From Melaminivora jejuensis (GTDB taxonomy: Bacteria > Pseudomonadota > Gammaproteobacteria > Burkholderiales > Burkholderiaceae_C), in the NCBI RefSeq assembly GCF_017811175.1, contig NZ_JACWIJ010000002.1, positions 1,178,001-1,242,000 of the forward strand: a DNA stretch of 64,000 bases, in the 5' to 3' direction. The position numbers were made by a program, and so were the translations under genes. The notes under the pieces were generated by a model. That model worked only from the letters and a program-made list of their open reading frames with translations. It had not been told where the DNA came from and did not search any database. Of this stretch, positions 36,450 through 45,359 are shown one piece after another. Position 1 is the stretch's first letter; every line of letters starts with the position of its first letter.

Positions 36450-37148
36450 ATGAATGCCATCCCGAACGCTCCAGCCTCCGTCGATCCAGCCCAGAGCATC
36501 GGCCAGATCGCCGTGGAGCTGCCCGGCGCGACTGCGGTGTTTCGCCGTCTGAAGCTGGATTTTTGCTGCGGCGGCCACCTCAGCCTGCGTCAGGCAGCGG
36601 CTGATCGGGGGCTGGAACTGGAGGCGGTGGTATGCGAGCTGTCGGCCCTGCAGCGCCCGGACAGCGTGCCCGATGCCGGCACGCCCGCCGAGCTGGTCGA
36701 GCACATCATCACCCGCTACCACGAGGTACACCGCCAGCAGCTGCCCGAGCTGATCCGCATGGCGCGCCGCGTCGAGGCCGTGCATCGCCTCAACCCCGAT
36801 GTGCCCGCGGGCCTAGCCGATGCGCTGGAGGCCATGCACGAGGGGCTGCTGGGCCACATGCACAAGGAGGAGGCGATCCTGTTTCCGATGCTCGCGCGCG
36901 GCGGCAACAGCTTCGTCGTGCAGCCCATCGGCGTGATGCGCGCCGAACACAACGAGCACGCCGAATCCCTGGAGCTGATCGCCCGCCTGAGCACCGACAT
37001 GATCCCCCCGCCCGGCGCCTGCAACACCTGGCGCGCGCTGTATTCGGGCCTGGCGCAGCTGTCGGACGATCTGATGAACCACATCCACCTGGAAAACAAT
37101 GTGCTGTTCCCGCAGTTCGAGCCTGCCGCTGCCGCCCAGCAGGCATGA
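36450..37148 (+). CDS. ytfE: Iron-sulfur cluster repair di-iron protein YtfE/RIC
   Basis: A 232-residue protein that restores iron-sulfur clusters damaged by nitric oxide. The N-terminal ScdA domain has LDFCCGGHLSL (Cys39-Cys40). The hemerythrin-like part has His/Glu ligands spread over RYHEVHRQQLPEL, GHMHKEEAILFPM, AEHNEHAE and NHIHLENNVLFP. Its stop overlaps the next gene's start (ATGA). It is divergent from nsrR, which probably represses it. Confidence 0.93.
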   Translation: MNAIPNAPASVDPAQSIGQIAVELPGATAVFRRLKLDFCCGGHLSLRQAAADRGLELEAVVCELSALQRPDSVPDAGTPAELVEHIITRYHEVHRQQLPELIRMARRVEAVHRLNPDVPAGLADALEAMHEGLLGHMHKEEAILFPMLARGGNSFVVQPIGVMRAEHNEHAESLELIARLSTDMIPPPGACNTWRALYSGLAQLSDDLMNHIHLENNVLFPQFEPAAAAQQA

Positions 37149-37591
37149 GTGCCGGGCTTGCCACAGGTGCCCAGGTGAACACTGCCATGAATGAAGTCGA
37201 GGCTCCCCCCGCTCTGGTCGAGCAGCCGGATGCCGCCAGCATCCACCGGCTGGTACACAGCTTTTATGCCGACGTGCGCGCCGACCCTCAGCTCGGCCCG
37301 CTGTTCGATGGCGTCATCCAGGATCACTGGCAGCCGCATCTGGCGCGCATGGTGGATTTCTGGAGCACGGTGGTGCTGGGCACGCGCAGCTTTCGTGGCG
37401 ACGTGTTTCGCAAGCACATGGCCATCGACGGCGTGCAGCCCGGCCACTTCGCCATCTGGCTGCATCTGTGGGGCCGCGCCACGGCGGCCATCTTCGTGCC
37501 CGAGGTGGCGCAGGAGCTGCAGGGCGTGGCCCGCGGCATCGCCCGCAACCTGCACCGGGGCTATTTCGGGCGCTTCCCCGACACTTTCTGA
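37145..37591 (+). CDS. Group III truncated haemoglobin
   Basis: A 148-residue globin, short like the trHb3 group. The pattern LVHSFYADVRADPQLGPLFD begins near residue 36, with HWQPHLARMVDFWSTV and then FRKHMAIDGVQPGHFAIWLH. His91 is the likely haem ligand. Such proteins detoxify nitric oxide or bind oxygen. The gene is coupled to ytfE by a 4-base overlap. A second ATG at 37187 would remove 14 unconserved residues; either start is possible. Confidence 0.87.
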   Translation: MSAGLATGAQVNTAMNEVEAPPALVEQPDAASIHRLVHSFYADVRADPQLGPLFDGVIQDHWQPHLARMVDFWSTVVLGTRSFRGDVFRKHMAIDGVQPGHFAIWLHLWGRATAAIFVPEVAQELQGVARGIARNLHRGYFGRFPDTF

Positions 37592-37727
37592 CAGCCTCGG
37601 CGGGCGCGGCGCACGGCTATCGCGCAGGTGACTCGCCGCCGGACGGCATCGCTTTTATCCTTTGCGCCATGCCTGCCTTCTGGCAGGCCTGGCCGATGGC
37701 AACTTTCCATTCACGAAGGAGACAGCA

Positions 37728-38795
37728 ATGATGATCAGCTACGACGTGGTCGCCTGTGGCGAGCCCCTGGAGCGCCAGGAGCGCCCCCTGCCCCAGCCCA
37801 CGGGCGACCAGGTATTGATGCGCGTCAAGGCCGCTGGCGTGTGCCACTCGGATCTGCATATCTGGCACGGCTCGTATGACCTGGGCCACGGCAAGAAGCT
37901 GTCCATGCTCGACCGCGGCCTGAAGCTTCCCCTGACCATGGGCCACGAGATCGCTGGCGAGGTCATCGCCGTGGGCGACGCGGCCCAGGGCGTGCAGGTG
38001 GGCAAGCGCTACGTGGTCTTTCCGTGGCACGGCTGCGGCCAGTGCAAGGTCTGCCAGCGCGGCGACGAGAACCTGTGCATGGCCGGCAAGTCCATGGGCG
38101 TCTATCAGGCCGGCGGCTATGCCGACCATGTGCTGGTGCCGCATTCGCGCTACCTGGTGGACATCGGCGACATGTCGCCGGTGCAGGCCGCGCCCTATGC
38201 CTGCTCGGGGCTGACGACCTACAGCGGGCTGCGCAAGTTCGACCCCCAGGTGCTGCGCGACGAGAAGGTGGTGATCATCGGCGCCGGCGGCCTGGGCCTG
38301 ATGGCGATCATGCTGCTCAAAGCCATGGGCGGCGCCGGCGCCATCGTCATCGACCCCGACGAGTCCAAGCACGCCGCCGCCCTGCAGGCCGGCGCCGATG
38401 CCGTGTTCAGCCCGAAGCAGGACGGCTACATCGCCGAGGTGAAGAAGGCCGCCGGCGGCGCCGTCTGGGCCGTGCTGGACTGCGTGGGCTCGACCCAGAC
38501 GGTGCAAGCGGCCATCGACATGCTGACCAAGGGCGGCCACCTGGTGCAGATCGGCCTGTACGGCGGCCACGTGGACATGCCGACGCCCTTCATGGCGCTG
38601 CGCGCCCTGACCTACCAGGGCATCTACGTGGGTAACCTGCGCGAGCTGCAGGAGCTGATGCAGCTGGTCAAGGACAGGAACCTGCCGCCCGTGCCCACCA
38701 CCTGCATGCCGTTCAGCAAGGCCTTCACCGCGCTGCTGGCCCTGGAAAAGGGCCAAGCCGTAGGCCGGCAGGTGCTGACGCCCGAAGCGGCCTGA
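37728..38795 (+). CDS. Zinc-dependent alcohol dehydrogenase
   Basis: A 355-residue medium-chain dehydrogenase. The catalytic zinc ligand Cys39 is in GVCHSDLHIW and His73-Glu74 are in GHEIAGEV. The structural zinc Cys are at 103, 106, 109 and 117. The cofactor motif is VIIGAGGLGLMAI near 180. It oxidises an alcohol with NAD(P), substrate unknown. A ribosome site GAAGGAG precedes the ATG. It is a single gene followed by a terminator. Confidence 0.92.
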   Translation: MMISYDVVACGEPLERQERPLPQPTGDQVLMRVKAAGVCHSDLHIWHGSYDLGHGKKLSMLDRGLKLPLTMGHEIAGEVIAVGDAAQGVQVGKRYVVFPWHGCGQCKVCQRGDENLCMAGKSMGVYQAGGYADHVLVPHSRYLVDIGDMSPVQAAPYACSGLTTYSGLRKFDPQVLRDEKVVIIGAGGLGLMAIMLLKAMGGAGAIVIDPDESKHAAALQAGADAVFSPKQDGYIAEVKKAAGGAVWAVLDCVGSTQTVQAAIDMLTKGGHLVQIGLYGGHVDMPTPFMALRALTYQGIYVGNLRELQELMQLVKDRNLPPVPTTCMPFSKAFTALLALEKGQAVGRQVLTPEAA

Positions 38796-38821
38796 GCCTC
38801 ATCCCCCGAAAAATCCAGCCA

Positions 38822-38866
38822 AGCCCGTGCGAGCGGCAGTCCAGCCGATGCGCACGGGCTTTTTTT
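38822..38866 (+). terminator. Rho-independent terminator after the alcohol dehydrogenase gene
   Basis: The arms AGCCCGTGCG and CGCACGGGCT form a perfect 10-bp stem with a 19-base loop, followed by seven T. It lies 26 bases past the dehydrogenase stop codon, facing the convergent CopD-like gene. Confidence 0.88.
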
Positions 38867-38878
38867 CGTCCGCGACCT

Positions 38879-39325
38879 TCAGCCGCCCACGCCGCCGTAG
38901 CGAAAGCTGATGCCCGTGAGCACGAAGGCCACGCCCAGCAGCGTGATGGCGGCAACGTGCCAGGCCATCAGCGGCAGGGTTTCGGGGCGCAGTTGCGGAA
39001 TGACGCGCAGCCGGGCGTGCGCCGCCACCAGCGCCGTGGCGGCCAGCAGGGCCAGCTTGAGCGCGATTGCCTGTTCCATGCCCGTATCCGGGCTGAACCA
39101 CTGACCCCAGTCGGGCACGAGCTGCAGCGCCATCCACAGGCCACTGGCGATCTGGATGGCCAGCGCCGCCATGCCGACATGCTCGTAGCTTTGCTCGAAC
39201 TGCAGCAGCATCTGCGGCGAGCGCGCGCGCACGGCACGCGGCAGCACGGTCAGCGCCAGCACCAGATGGCCGCCCGTCCAGATGGTGGCGGCCAGGACGT
39301 GCAGCGAGAACACATAGGGGTACAT
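38879..39325 (-). CDS. CopD-like membrane protein
   Basis: A 148-residue protein with about four membrane helices and N-terminal LHVLAATIWTGGHL, the pattern of the CopD/YcnJ copper-resistance-like family. Conserved His in LHVLA and the GGH sequence may bind metal or haem. The function here is unproven. It follows slyX by 45 bases in the same direction. Confidence 0.8.
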   Translation of the reverse strand: MYPYVFSLHVLAATIWTGGHLVLALTVLPRAVRARSPQMLLQFEQSYEHVGMAALAIQIASGLWMALQLVPDWGQWFSPDTGMEQAIALKLALLAATALVAAHARLRVIPQLRPETLPLMAWHVAAITLLGVAFVLTGISFRYGGVGG

Positions 39326-39370
39326 GGTGCGGGGGCTCTTTTCAACAGTGCGGCTTCAACAGCGCGGCAT

Positions 39371-39598
39371 TCAGTAATGCGGCGGCAGCTCGTCGCGCAG
39401 GCTGCGCGCCACAGCGCCCCCTTCGGGCATCTGGCGGCGCAGTTCGGACAATTGCCCCTGCAGACGCTCGATGTCCTGCTGCTGGCGATAGACCAGCAGG
39501 TTCAGGCGCTCCAGCAGGTCTTCGGCGTAGGCGGCCTTGACCTCCAGCGCCTCCAGGCGGGCATCGACCTGGGCCATGGGCGGCGCGGCGCCGCTCAT
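39371..39598 (-). CDS. slyX: SlyX family protein
   Basis: A 75-residue coiled-coil protein with the SlyX signature: LEALEVKAAYAEDLLERLN, VYRQQQDIERLQGQL and the ending ELPPHY. The cellular role of SlyX is unknown. The ATG overlaps the stop of the upstream aminotransferase gene (ATGA), so the two are coupled. Confidence 0.88.
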   Translation of the reverse strand: MSGAAPPMAQVDARLEALEVKAAYAEDLLERLNLLVYRQQQDIERLQGQLSELRRQMPEGGAVARSLRDELPPHY

Positions 39599-40827
39599 GC
39601 CTGCTGCAGCGCCGCAGCGCCCTGGCTGGCCCGCACGGCCTGGCCCAGGCGGGCGATACCTTCGCCGATCCTGTCCACATCGGCAGTGGCAAAGGACAGG
39701 CGCAGTGTGGCGTGGTCGGGCTGGCTGCAAAAGAACGGCGTGCCGGGCACGAAGGCCACGCCCTGCTCGATGGCCAGCCGCGCCAGCTCGCGCCCGTCGG
39801 CCACGGCGCCCTCGGCACCGGTCAGCCGCGCCCAGACGAACAGGCCGCCGCGCGGCTGCACGAAATCGATGGCCGCACCCAGTTCGCTGCGCAGCGCCTC
39901 GCCCATGGCCTGGGCGCGTGCGGCATAGACCTCGCGCACGCGCGCCAGCGTCGCCGGCATCCGCCCGGCCTGGAGGTACTGCGCCGCCGTGGCCTGGGCA
40001 AAGGTGCTGGTGTGCGCGTCCGAGAACTGCTTGCACATGGTGGCGCGCGCCAGCAGCTCGGGCGGCGCGACCAGCCAGCCCACGCGCAGGCCGGGGGCCA
40101 GCACCTTGCTCAAGCTGCCGCAATGCACCAGCCAGTCGCGGCTGCCCGGCACTTCGCGAGACAGCGCCAGCAGGCTGGGCGGCGGCGCCTCGCCGAAGTA
40201 CAGGTCGCCGTAGGGATCGTCCTCGACGATCACGGTCTGGTATTTGACGGCCAGCTCCAGCACGCGCCGGCGCCGCGCCAGGCTCAGGGTGGCGCCGCTG
40301 GGGTTGCCGAAGGTCGGGATCAGATAGACCAGCTTGGGACGGTGCTGCTCGATCAGCTGCTCCAGCCGATCGGTGTCCACGCCCTGGGCGTCGATGGGCG
40401 CACTGACCAGATCGGCGCCATACAGGCGAAAGCACTGGATGGTGGCCAGAAAGGTCGGCCCCTCGACGATGACCTTGTCGCCCGGGTCGATCAGCGTCTT
40501 GCCCAGCAGATCCAGCGCCTGCTGGCTGCCGGTGGTGACGATGAGCTGATCGGGCGCCACATCCTGCGCGCCCTTGGCAGCCATGAAGGCACTGAGCTGC
40601 TCGCGCAGCGGCTGATGGCCCTCGGTCGCGCCGTATTGCAGGGCTGCGCCGGGATCCTCGCGCAGGGCCGCCTCGCTGGCCGCGCGCAAGCCCTCCACGT
40701 CGAACATGGCGCTGTCCGGAAAGCCCCCGGCAAAGCTGATGATGCCGGGCTTGCCCAGCAGCTTGAACAGTTCACGGATGGCGGAGGTCTCGATCTGGTC
40801 GAGCCGTTGGGCAAAGGCGATGGGCAT
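39595..40827 (-). CDS. PLP-dependent aminotransferase (2-aminoadipate type)
   Basis: A 410-residue class I/II aminotransferase. It has the N-terminal pattern IISFAGGFPDSAMFD, IPTFGNPSGATLS in the middle, and the PLP Lys in GSLSKVLAPGLRVGW. It resembles the LysN/MocR-type branch that transaminates 2-aminoadipate or branched amino acids; substrate not deducible. The ATG at 40825-40827 faces the divergent nth gene. Confidence 0.9.
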   Translation of the reverse strand: MPIAFAQRLDQIETSAIRELFKLLGKPGIISFAGGFPDSAMFDVEGLRAASEAALREDPGAALQYGATEGHQPLREQLSAFMAAKGAQDVAPDQLIVTTGSQQALDLLGKTLIDPGDKVIVEGPTFLATIQCFRLYGADLVSAPIDAQGVDTDRLEQLIEQHRPKLVYLIPTFGNPSGATLSLARRRRVLELAVKYQTVIVEDDPYGDLYFGEAPPPSLLALSREVPGSRDWLVHCGSLSKVLAPGLRVGWLVAPPELLARATMCKQFSDAHTSTFAQATAAQYLQAGRMPATLARVREVYAARAQAMGEALRSELGAAIDFVQPRGGLFVWARLTGAEGAVADGRELARLAIEQGVAFVPGTPFFCSQPDHATLRLSFATADVDRIGEGIARLGQAVRASQGAAALQQA

Positions 40828-40925
40828 GTGCAATGGGTCTTGTGGAAGGTGGAAGGCGTTGGAGTGCAGCGCGCATTGTCGCCAATCGCAACGCGCGCCA
40901 CGCGTATCCGCCCACAATGGCAGCC

Positions 40926-41576
40926 ATGAAAAAACGAGACATTGCGCCCTTCTTTGCCGCTCTGCAGGCCGGCAATCCACACCCCACGACGGAGCTGCAA
41001 TACACCAGCGTGTTCGAGCTGCTCACTGCCGTGCTGCTGTCGGCCCAGGCCACCGATGTGGGCGTGAACCGGGCGACGCGGCGGCTGTTTCCGATCGCCA
41101 ACACGCCGCAGGCCATCCTGGCGCTGGGGCAGGAGGCTCTGGAGGGCCATCTGTCCAGCCTGAACCTGTACCGCAGCAAGACGCGCCACCTGCTGGCCAC
41201 CTGCGCCCTGCTGCTGGAGCGCCACGGCGGCCAGGTGCCGCGCACGCGCGAGGAGCTGGAGGAGCTGCCCGGCGTGGGCCGCAAGACGGCCAACGTGGTG
41301 CTCAACACCGCCTTCGGCCAGGCGACGGTGGCCGTCGATACACACATCCTGCGCGTAGCCAACCGCACCGGGCTGGCACCGGGCGCAACGCCGCTGGCAG
41401 TGGAGCGCGCCCTGGTGCAGCGCGTGCCGGCGCAGTACCTGGACAACGCCCACCACTGGCTGCTGCTGCACGGGCGCTACGTCTGCCAGGCGCGCAAGCC
41501 GCGCTGCTGGGAATGCGTGGTGGCGCGCTGGTGCGACTACACGCCCAAGACGCCGCCGCCGCCGGGCGTGCCCTGA
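40926..41576 (+). CDS. nth: Endonuclease III
   Basis: A 216-residue DNA glycosylase/AP lyase for oxidised pyrimidines. Lys120 in LPGVGRKTANVVL and Asp138 in VAVDTHILRV are the catalytic residues. The iron-sulfur Cys are at 187, 194, 197 and 203 (CQARKPRCWECVVARWC). An upstream in-frame Met would add three residues. The gene is divergent from the aminotransferase and followed by a family B repeat. Confidence 0.95.
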   Translation: MKKRDIAPFFAALQAGNPHPTTELQYTSVFELLTAVLLSAQATDVGVNRATRRLFPIANTPQAILALGQEALEGHLSSLNLYRSKTRHLLATCALLLERHGGQVPRTREELEELPGVGRKTANVVLNTAFGQATVAVDTHILRVANRTGLAPGATPLAVERALVQRVPAQYLDNAHHWLLLHGRYVCQARKPRCWECVVARWCDYTPKTPPPPGVP

Positions 41577-41641
41577 GGTTGGGCGTTGGGCGTTGGGCGT
41601 TGGGCGTAAACAGCCGCACAACGCCCAACGCTCGACGCGCC
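41577..41641. repeat. GTTGGGCGT dispersed repeat (family B), copy 3
   Basis: GGGCGTT is repeated about four times (41581-41608), followed by an inverted half, AACGCCCAACGCTCGACGC. The sequence can fold into a strong hairpin. It fills the gap between nth and the converging cobT. Confidence 0.82.
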
Positions 41642-42672
41642 CTACAGCTTGCTGTCCACCCCTGCCGCCTCGAAGCTGGCCATCTCGCGCAGGATGGCGC
41701 AGGCCGACACCAGCAGCGGCCAAGCCAGCGCCGCGCCCGAGCCTTCGCCCAGGCGCAGGCCCAGATCGAGCAGCGGCTGGGCCTGCAGAGCCGCCAACAG
41801 GCGCGCATGGCCAGGCTCGTGCGAGCAGTGGGCGAACACGCAACGCTCCAGCACGGCGGGCGCCAGCCGCGCCGCCACCAGCACGGCTGCGCTGGTGATG
41901 AAGCCATCAACCACGATCACGCGCCGCTCCAGCGCCGCCTGCAGCACGGCGCCGACCAGCGTAGCAATCTCGAAGCCGCCCAGCGCGGCCAGCGCAGCCA
42001 GTGGCGTGCGCGCGTCCTGGTTGGCAGCCAGGGCTTCGCGCAGCACGGCCACCTTGCGCGCCACGCCCTCGGCATCCAGGCCGGTGCCGGGGCCGGCGCA
42101 GTCGGCGATGTCGGCATCCGTCAGGCGCGCCAGCAGCAGCGCAGCGGCCGAGGTATTGCCAATGCCCATCTCGCCCAGCAGCAGCGCGTTGCCGGGCAGC
42201 AGGCGCACGACCTCGCGGCCATTGTCGATGGCGGCCTGGCACTGCGCGGGCGTCATGGCCGGGCCACGGCTGGCGTCCTGCGTGCCGGGGGCGATCTTGC
42301 GCACCACCAGGCCCGGATAGGGCGCAAAGTCGTGGCGCACGCCGCAGTCCACCACCGTCAGGCCCAGGCCATGCTGGCGCGCCAGCACGCTCACCGCCGC
42401 GCCGCCGGTGACGAAGTTATGCACCATCTGCCAGGTCACGTCGCTGGGAAAGGCCGACACGCCACGCGCCGCCAGGCCGTGGTCGGCAGCGCAGACCAGC
42501 ATCTGCGGGGCCTGCAACTGCGGCGCCTCACTGTCCAGGATCAGGCCCAGGCGCAGCGCCAGCGCTTCGAGCTGGCCCAGCGAACCCAGCGGCTTGGTCT
42601 TGTTGTCGATCAGGTGCTGCAGGCGTGCGGCCAGGGCCTGGTTGGCGATGGGGGGATGTCAGGCAACTGCAT
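41642..42672 (-). pseudogene. cobT: Nicotinate-nucleotide:DMB phosphoribosyltransferase, start frameshifted
   Basis: CobT makes the alpha-ribazole phosphate of the lower cobalamin ligand. The body is intact, with NKTKPLGSLGQLEALALRLG near the start, MGIGNTSAAALL in the middle and the catalytic Glu in LRLGEGSGAAL. The conserved N-terminus has no start codon in this frame, and a TGA lies just before it. The G6 run at 42650-42655 is one base short: with seven, MQLPDIPPIANQALAARLQH reads through to a 343-residue protein. Alternatively translation starts at the Met at 42515. No other cobalamin genes lie near. Confidence 0.85.
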
Positions 42673-42714
42673 GGCGGGTCTGTGGTGATGTGGGATGGCT
42701 CGCAGAGGATCGGC

Positions 42715-43500
42715 TCAGGCCTGGCTGGCAGCACTGGCGTGCAGGCAGATGGCGGCGGCGGCGGCCACGTTGAGCGATTCCTCGCCGCCGGGCTGGATGA
42801 TGCGGATGCGCTGGCTGGCGCGCTGCTCCAGGCGGGCCGAGACGCCCTGCCCTTCGTGGCCCAGCACCCAGGCGCAGGGCCAGGGCAGCGCCGCGCGGTG
42901 CAGGTGCTGGCCTTCGTGCGAGCTGGTGACCAGGAGCGGCACCTGCAGGCCAGCGCCCAGATCGGCCTCGTCCAGGCCTTCGACCAGGCGCAGGCCGAAG
43001 TGCGCGCCCATGCCGGCGCGCAGCACCTTGGGCGAGTACAGCGCCGCCGTGCCCTTGAGGGCGGCGATCTGCGTGAAACCAAAGGCCGCCGCGCAGCGCA
43101 GGATGGAGCCGACGTTGCCCGCGTCCTGCAGGCGGTCGAGCACCACGGTGGGCGCATCGGGCAGCAGCGCGGGAGCTGTCGGCAGCTCCAGCACGAAACC
43201 CATGTGCGCGGGCGACTCCAGCGCGCTGATGCCGGCCCACAAGGCGTCGGCAAGAACTATGTTTTTGATAGCTGCCAGCGCTTGCCAGTCTTGGGCTAAA
43301 GGCCAAAAAGACTCTGAAAACACGGCCTGCACCGGCGTCCAGCCGCGCGCCAGGGCAGCGCTGCACAGGTGCTCGCCCTCGACCCACACGCGCCCGGCCT
43401 TGCGGTAGGCCGTGCTGTCGTGGGCCAGGCGGCGCAGCTCCTTGACCAGGGCATTGGCGGCGGAGTGGATGAAGGTGGGCGGCGGGGGCGCGTCGGTCAT
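42715..43500 (-). CDS. SpoU/TrmH-type RNA methyltransferase
   Basis: A 261-residue SAM-dependent 2'-O-ribose methyltransferase of the knotted SPOUT class. It has [20 protein letters not shown] near 137, LGHEGQGVS and [14 protein letters not shown], the three SpoU motifs. The N-terminal part is an RNA-binding region. A dispersed repeat is translated within residues about 67-77 ([12 protein letters not shown]). The start overlaps the stop of rnhB (ATGA). It closes the lipid A operon. Confidence 0.9.
   Translation of the reverse strand: MTDAPPPPTFIHSAANALVKELRRLAHDSTAYRKAGRVWVEGEHLCSAALARGWTPVQAVFSESFWPLAQDWQALAAIKNIVLADALWAGISALESPAHMGFVLELPTAPALLPDAPTVVLDRLQDAGNVGSILRCAAAFGFTQIAALKGTAALYSPKVLRAGMGAHFGLRLVEGLDEADLGAGLQVPLLVTSSHEGQHLHRAALPWPCAWVLGHEGQGVSARLEQRASQRIRIIQPGGEESLNVAAAAAICLHASAASQA
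43268..43299 (-). repeat. 32-nt dispersed repeat (family A) inside methyltransferase gene, copy 11
   Basis: ATAGCTGCCAGCGCTTGCCA then GTCTTGGGCTAA matches most of the consensus and is read in frame in the RNA methyltransferase. The repeat lies between the N-terminal and SPOUT domains. Confidence 0.82.
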
Positions 43501-44201
43501 CGGGCGGACAGGGTGTTGGCGTTGCCTGCGGTATTGGCGGTGCCTGCGGTATTGGCGATGCCTGCGGCGCTGCCGATATTGGCCGCCAGGGCGCGCGCCA
43601 CCGGGGCGAAGCTGCGCCGGTGCTCCGGGCAGGGGCCGTGCTGGGCCAGTGCTGCCAGATGCGCCGCCGTACCATAGCCCTTGTGGCCGGCAAAGCCGTA
43701 GTGTGGGTATTGCTGGTGCAGCTCGGCGCACCAGCGGTCGCGCGTGACCTTGGCCAGGATGGAGGCAGCCGAGATGGCCGGCACCAGCGCGTCGCCGCGC
43801 ACGATGGCCTCGGCGGGCACATTGAGCACCGGCAGCCGGTTGCCATCGACCTGCACCCGGGTGGGCTTGAGGCGCAGGCCGGCCACGGCGCGGCGCATGG
43901 CCAGCAGCGTGGCCTGCAGAATGTTGAGCTGGTCGATCTCCTGCACGCTGGCGCAGGCGATGCTCACGCACAGGGCGTGGGCACGGATCTCGTCGTACAG
44001 GCGCTCGCGCCGCGCCGCCGTCAGCGCCTTGGAGTCGCCCAGGCCGGCAATGGGGTGGGCGTCGTCCAGGATGACGGCGGCGGCCACCACCGGGCCGGCC
44101 AGCGGGCCACGGCCAGCCTCGTCCACGCCCGCCAGCAGGCCGGGCGCGAACCAGTCGAAGCTGGCCTGCTGTTCAGGACGCAAGCAGGGTGCGGACGGCA
44201 T
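43497..44201 (-). CDS. rnhB: Ribonuclease HII
   Basis: A 234-residue enzyme that nicks RNA in RNA-DNA hybrids. The motif [15 protein letters not shown] lies at about 24-38, with Asp and Glu catalytic residues. [11 protein letters not shown] and [14 protein letters not shown] follow. The C-terminal 20 residues are a repeat-derived tail ([18 protein letters not shown]), absent in most relatives. It overlaps the lpxB end by 29 bases and the methyltransferase start by four. Confidence 0.93.
   Translation of the reverse strand: MPSAPCLRPEQQASFDWFAPGLLAGVDEAGRGPLAGPVVAAAVILDDAHPIAGLGDSKALTAARRERLYDEIRAHALCVSIACASVQEIDQLNILQATLLAMRRAVAGLRLKPTRVQVDGNRLPVLNVPAEAIVRGDALVPAISAASILAKVTRDRWCAELHQQYPHYGFAGHKGYGTAAHLAALAQHGPCPEHRRSFAPVARALAANIGSAAGIANTAGTANTAGNANTLSAR
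43516..43569. repeat. 18-bp tandem repeat at the rnhB 3' end
   Basis: Three 18-bp units based on TTGGCGGTGCCTGCGGTA lie within the 3' end of rnhB; the third is diverged. Because 18 is a multiple of three, copy changes keep the frame and alter the number of NTAG units. Confidence 0.88.
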
Positions 44202-45342
44202 CGGCGGCCAGGCGTGGGGTGTCGCGCTGCAGGCTCTGGTGCAGCGCGGTGAAGCGCTCGTGCAGCGCCTGCACCCGGGTGTCGCCCCTGCGGGCGGCGT
44301 CCAGCCAGTCGAGCACAGCGGCGGCCAGCGCCGGCGGGTTGGCGGCATCCTGCAGCAGCTCGGGCACGACGAAGTCGCCGCACAGGATGTTGGGCAGGCC
44401 GACCCAGGGCTGCAATTGCTTGGCGCGCATCAGCCGCCAGCTCCAGGGGTGCATACGGTAGGCGATGACCATGGGGCGCTTGAACAGCGCCGCCTCCAGC
44501 GTCGCCGTGCCGCTGGCGATCAGCGTGGTGTCGCAGGCGGCCAGCACGGTGTGCGACTGGCCAGCGACGATGCTGATGGCGCCGTGCAGGCCGCAGGCGC
44601 GCGCTGCCTGCTCCAGCCGCGCCTGCAGTGCAGGCACTGCCGGAACTATTATTTTGATAGCTGGTCGCGCTTGCCTGACAAGGGCTGCGGCCTGAAAGAA
44701 CGTATCGGCCAAATAAGCCACCTCGCCCGAGCGGCTGCCAGGCAGGATGGCCAGCACTTCATCGTGGGGCTGCAGGCCCAGGGCGCAGCGCGCGGCCAGG
44801 CGGTCTGGCTGCAGCGCGATGACGCTGGCCAACGGGTGGCCGACGTAGGTGGCGGCGATGCCGTGGCGCGCCAGCAGCTCTGGCTCGAAGGGGAACAGGC
44901 ACAGTACGTGGTCGCAGGCGCGGCGGATCTTGGCCACGCGCTCGGGCCGCCAGGCCCAGATGGACGGGCAGACAAAGTGCATGGTCTTGATGCCGGCGGC
45001 GCGCAGGTCGGCCTCCAGGCCCAGGTTGAAATCCGGCGCATCGACGCCGATGAAGACATCCGGGCGCTCGCTGGCGAGCAGGCGGGCGCGCAGCTGGCGG
45101 CGAATGCGCACGATGCCCAGCAGGCGGCGCACCAGCTCGACGCTGTAGCCATGCACGGCCAGGCGCTCGCTGGGCCACCAGGCGGCAAAGCCGCGCTCCA
45201 TCATGCGCGGCCCGCCTATGCCCATGCTGGCCAGCTGCGGCCACTGGGCGCGCAGGCCATCCAGCAGCAGGCCGGCGAGCAGGTCGCCGGAGGTCTCTCC
45301 GGCCACCAGGGCAATGCGCGGCGAGGTTTGCATGTCGGCCAT
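44173..45342 (-). CDS. lpxB: Lipid-A-disaccharide synthase
   Basis: A 389-residue inner-membrane-associated enzyme that joins UDP-diacylglucosamine and lipid X. Features: [12 protein letters not shown] near residue 13, [12 protein letters not shown] near 99, [11 protein letters not shown] near 198 and [19 protein letters not shown] near 280. A dispersed repeat is read in frame near residues 220-230 ([11 protein letters not shown]). It lies 17 bases after lpxA and overlaps rnhB. An alternative start three codons downstream is possible. Confidence 0.94.
   Translation of the reverse strand: MADMQTSPRIALVAGETSGDLLAGLLLDGLRAQWPQLASMGIGGPRMMERGFAAWWPSERLAVHGYSVELVRRLLGIVRIRRQLRARLLASERPDVFIGVDAPDFNLGLEADLRAAGIKTMHFVCPSIWAWRPERVAKIRRACDHVLCLFPFEPELLARHGIAATYVGHPLASVIALQPDRLAARCALGLQPHDEVLAILPGSRSGEVAYLADTFFQAAALVRQARPAIKIIVPAVPALQARLEQAARACGLHGAISIVAGQSHTVLAACDTTLIASGTATLEAALFKRPMVIAYRMHPWSWRLMRAKQLQPWVGLPNILCGDFVVPELLQDAANPPALAAAVLDWLDAARRGDTRVQALHERFTALHQSLQRDTPRLAADAVRTLLAS
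44657..44688 (-). repeat. 32-nt dispersed repeat (family A) inside lpxB, copy 12
   Basis: ATAGCTGGTCGCGCTTGCCT then GACAAGGGCTGC lies in frame within lpxB and encodes part of [12 protein letters not shown]. Divergence is moderate. Confidence 0.72.
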
Positions 45343-45359
45343 GCCAGCAGGCGGCTGGA

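Noticed and set aside
41577..41641. GGGCGTT repeats considered as a Rho-independent terminator for nth.
   Set aside because: It lacks a T-run; the repeats occur elsewhere in the window as a family, so a repeat annotation fits better.
42673..42714. Search for a cobalamin riboswitch upstream of cobT.
   Set aside because: Only about 40 bases separate cobT from the preceding gene, too short for a B12 riboswitch.
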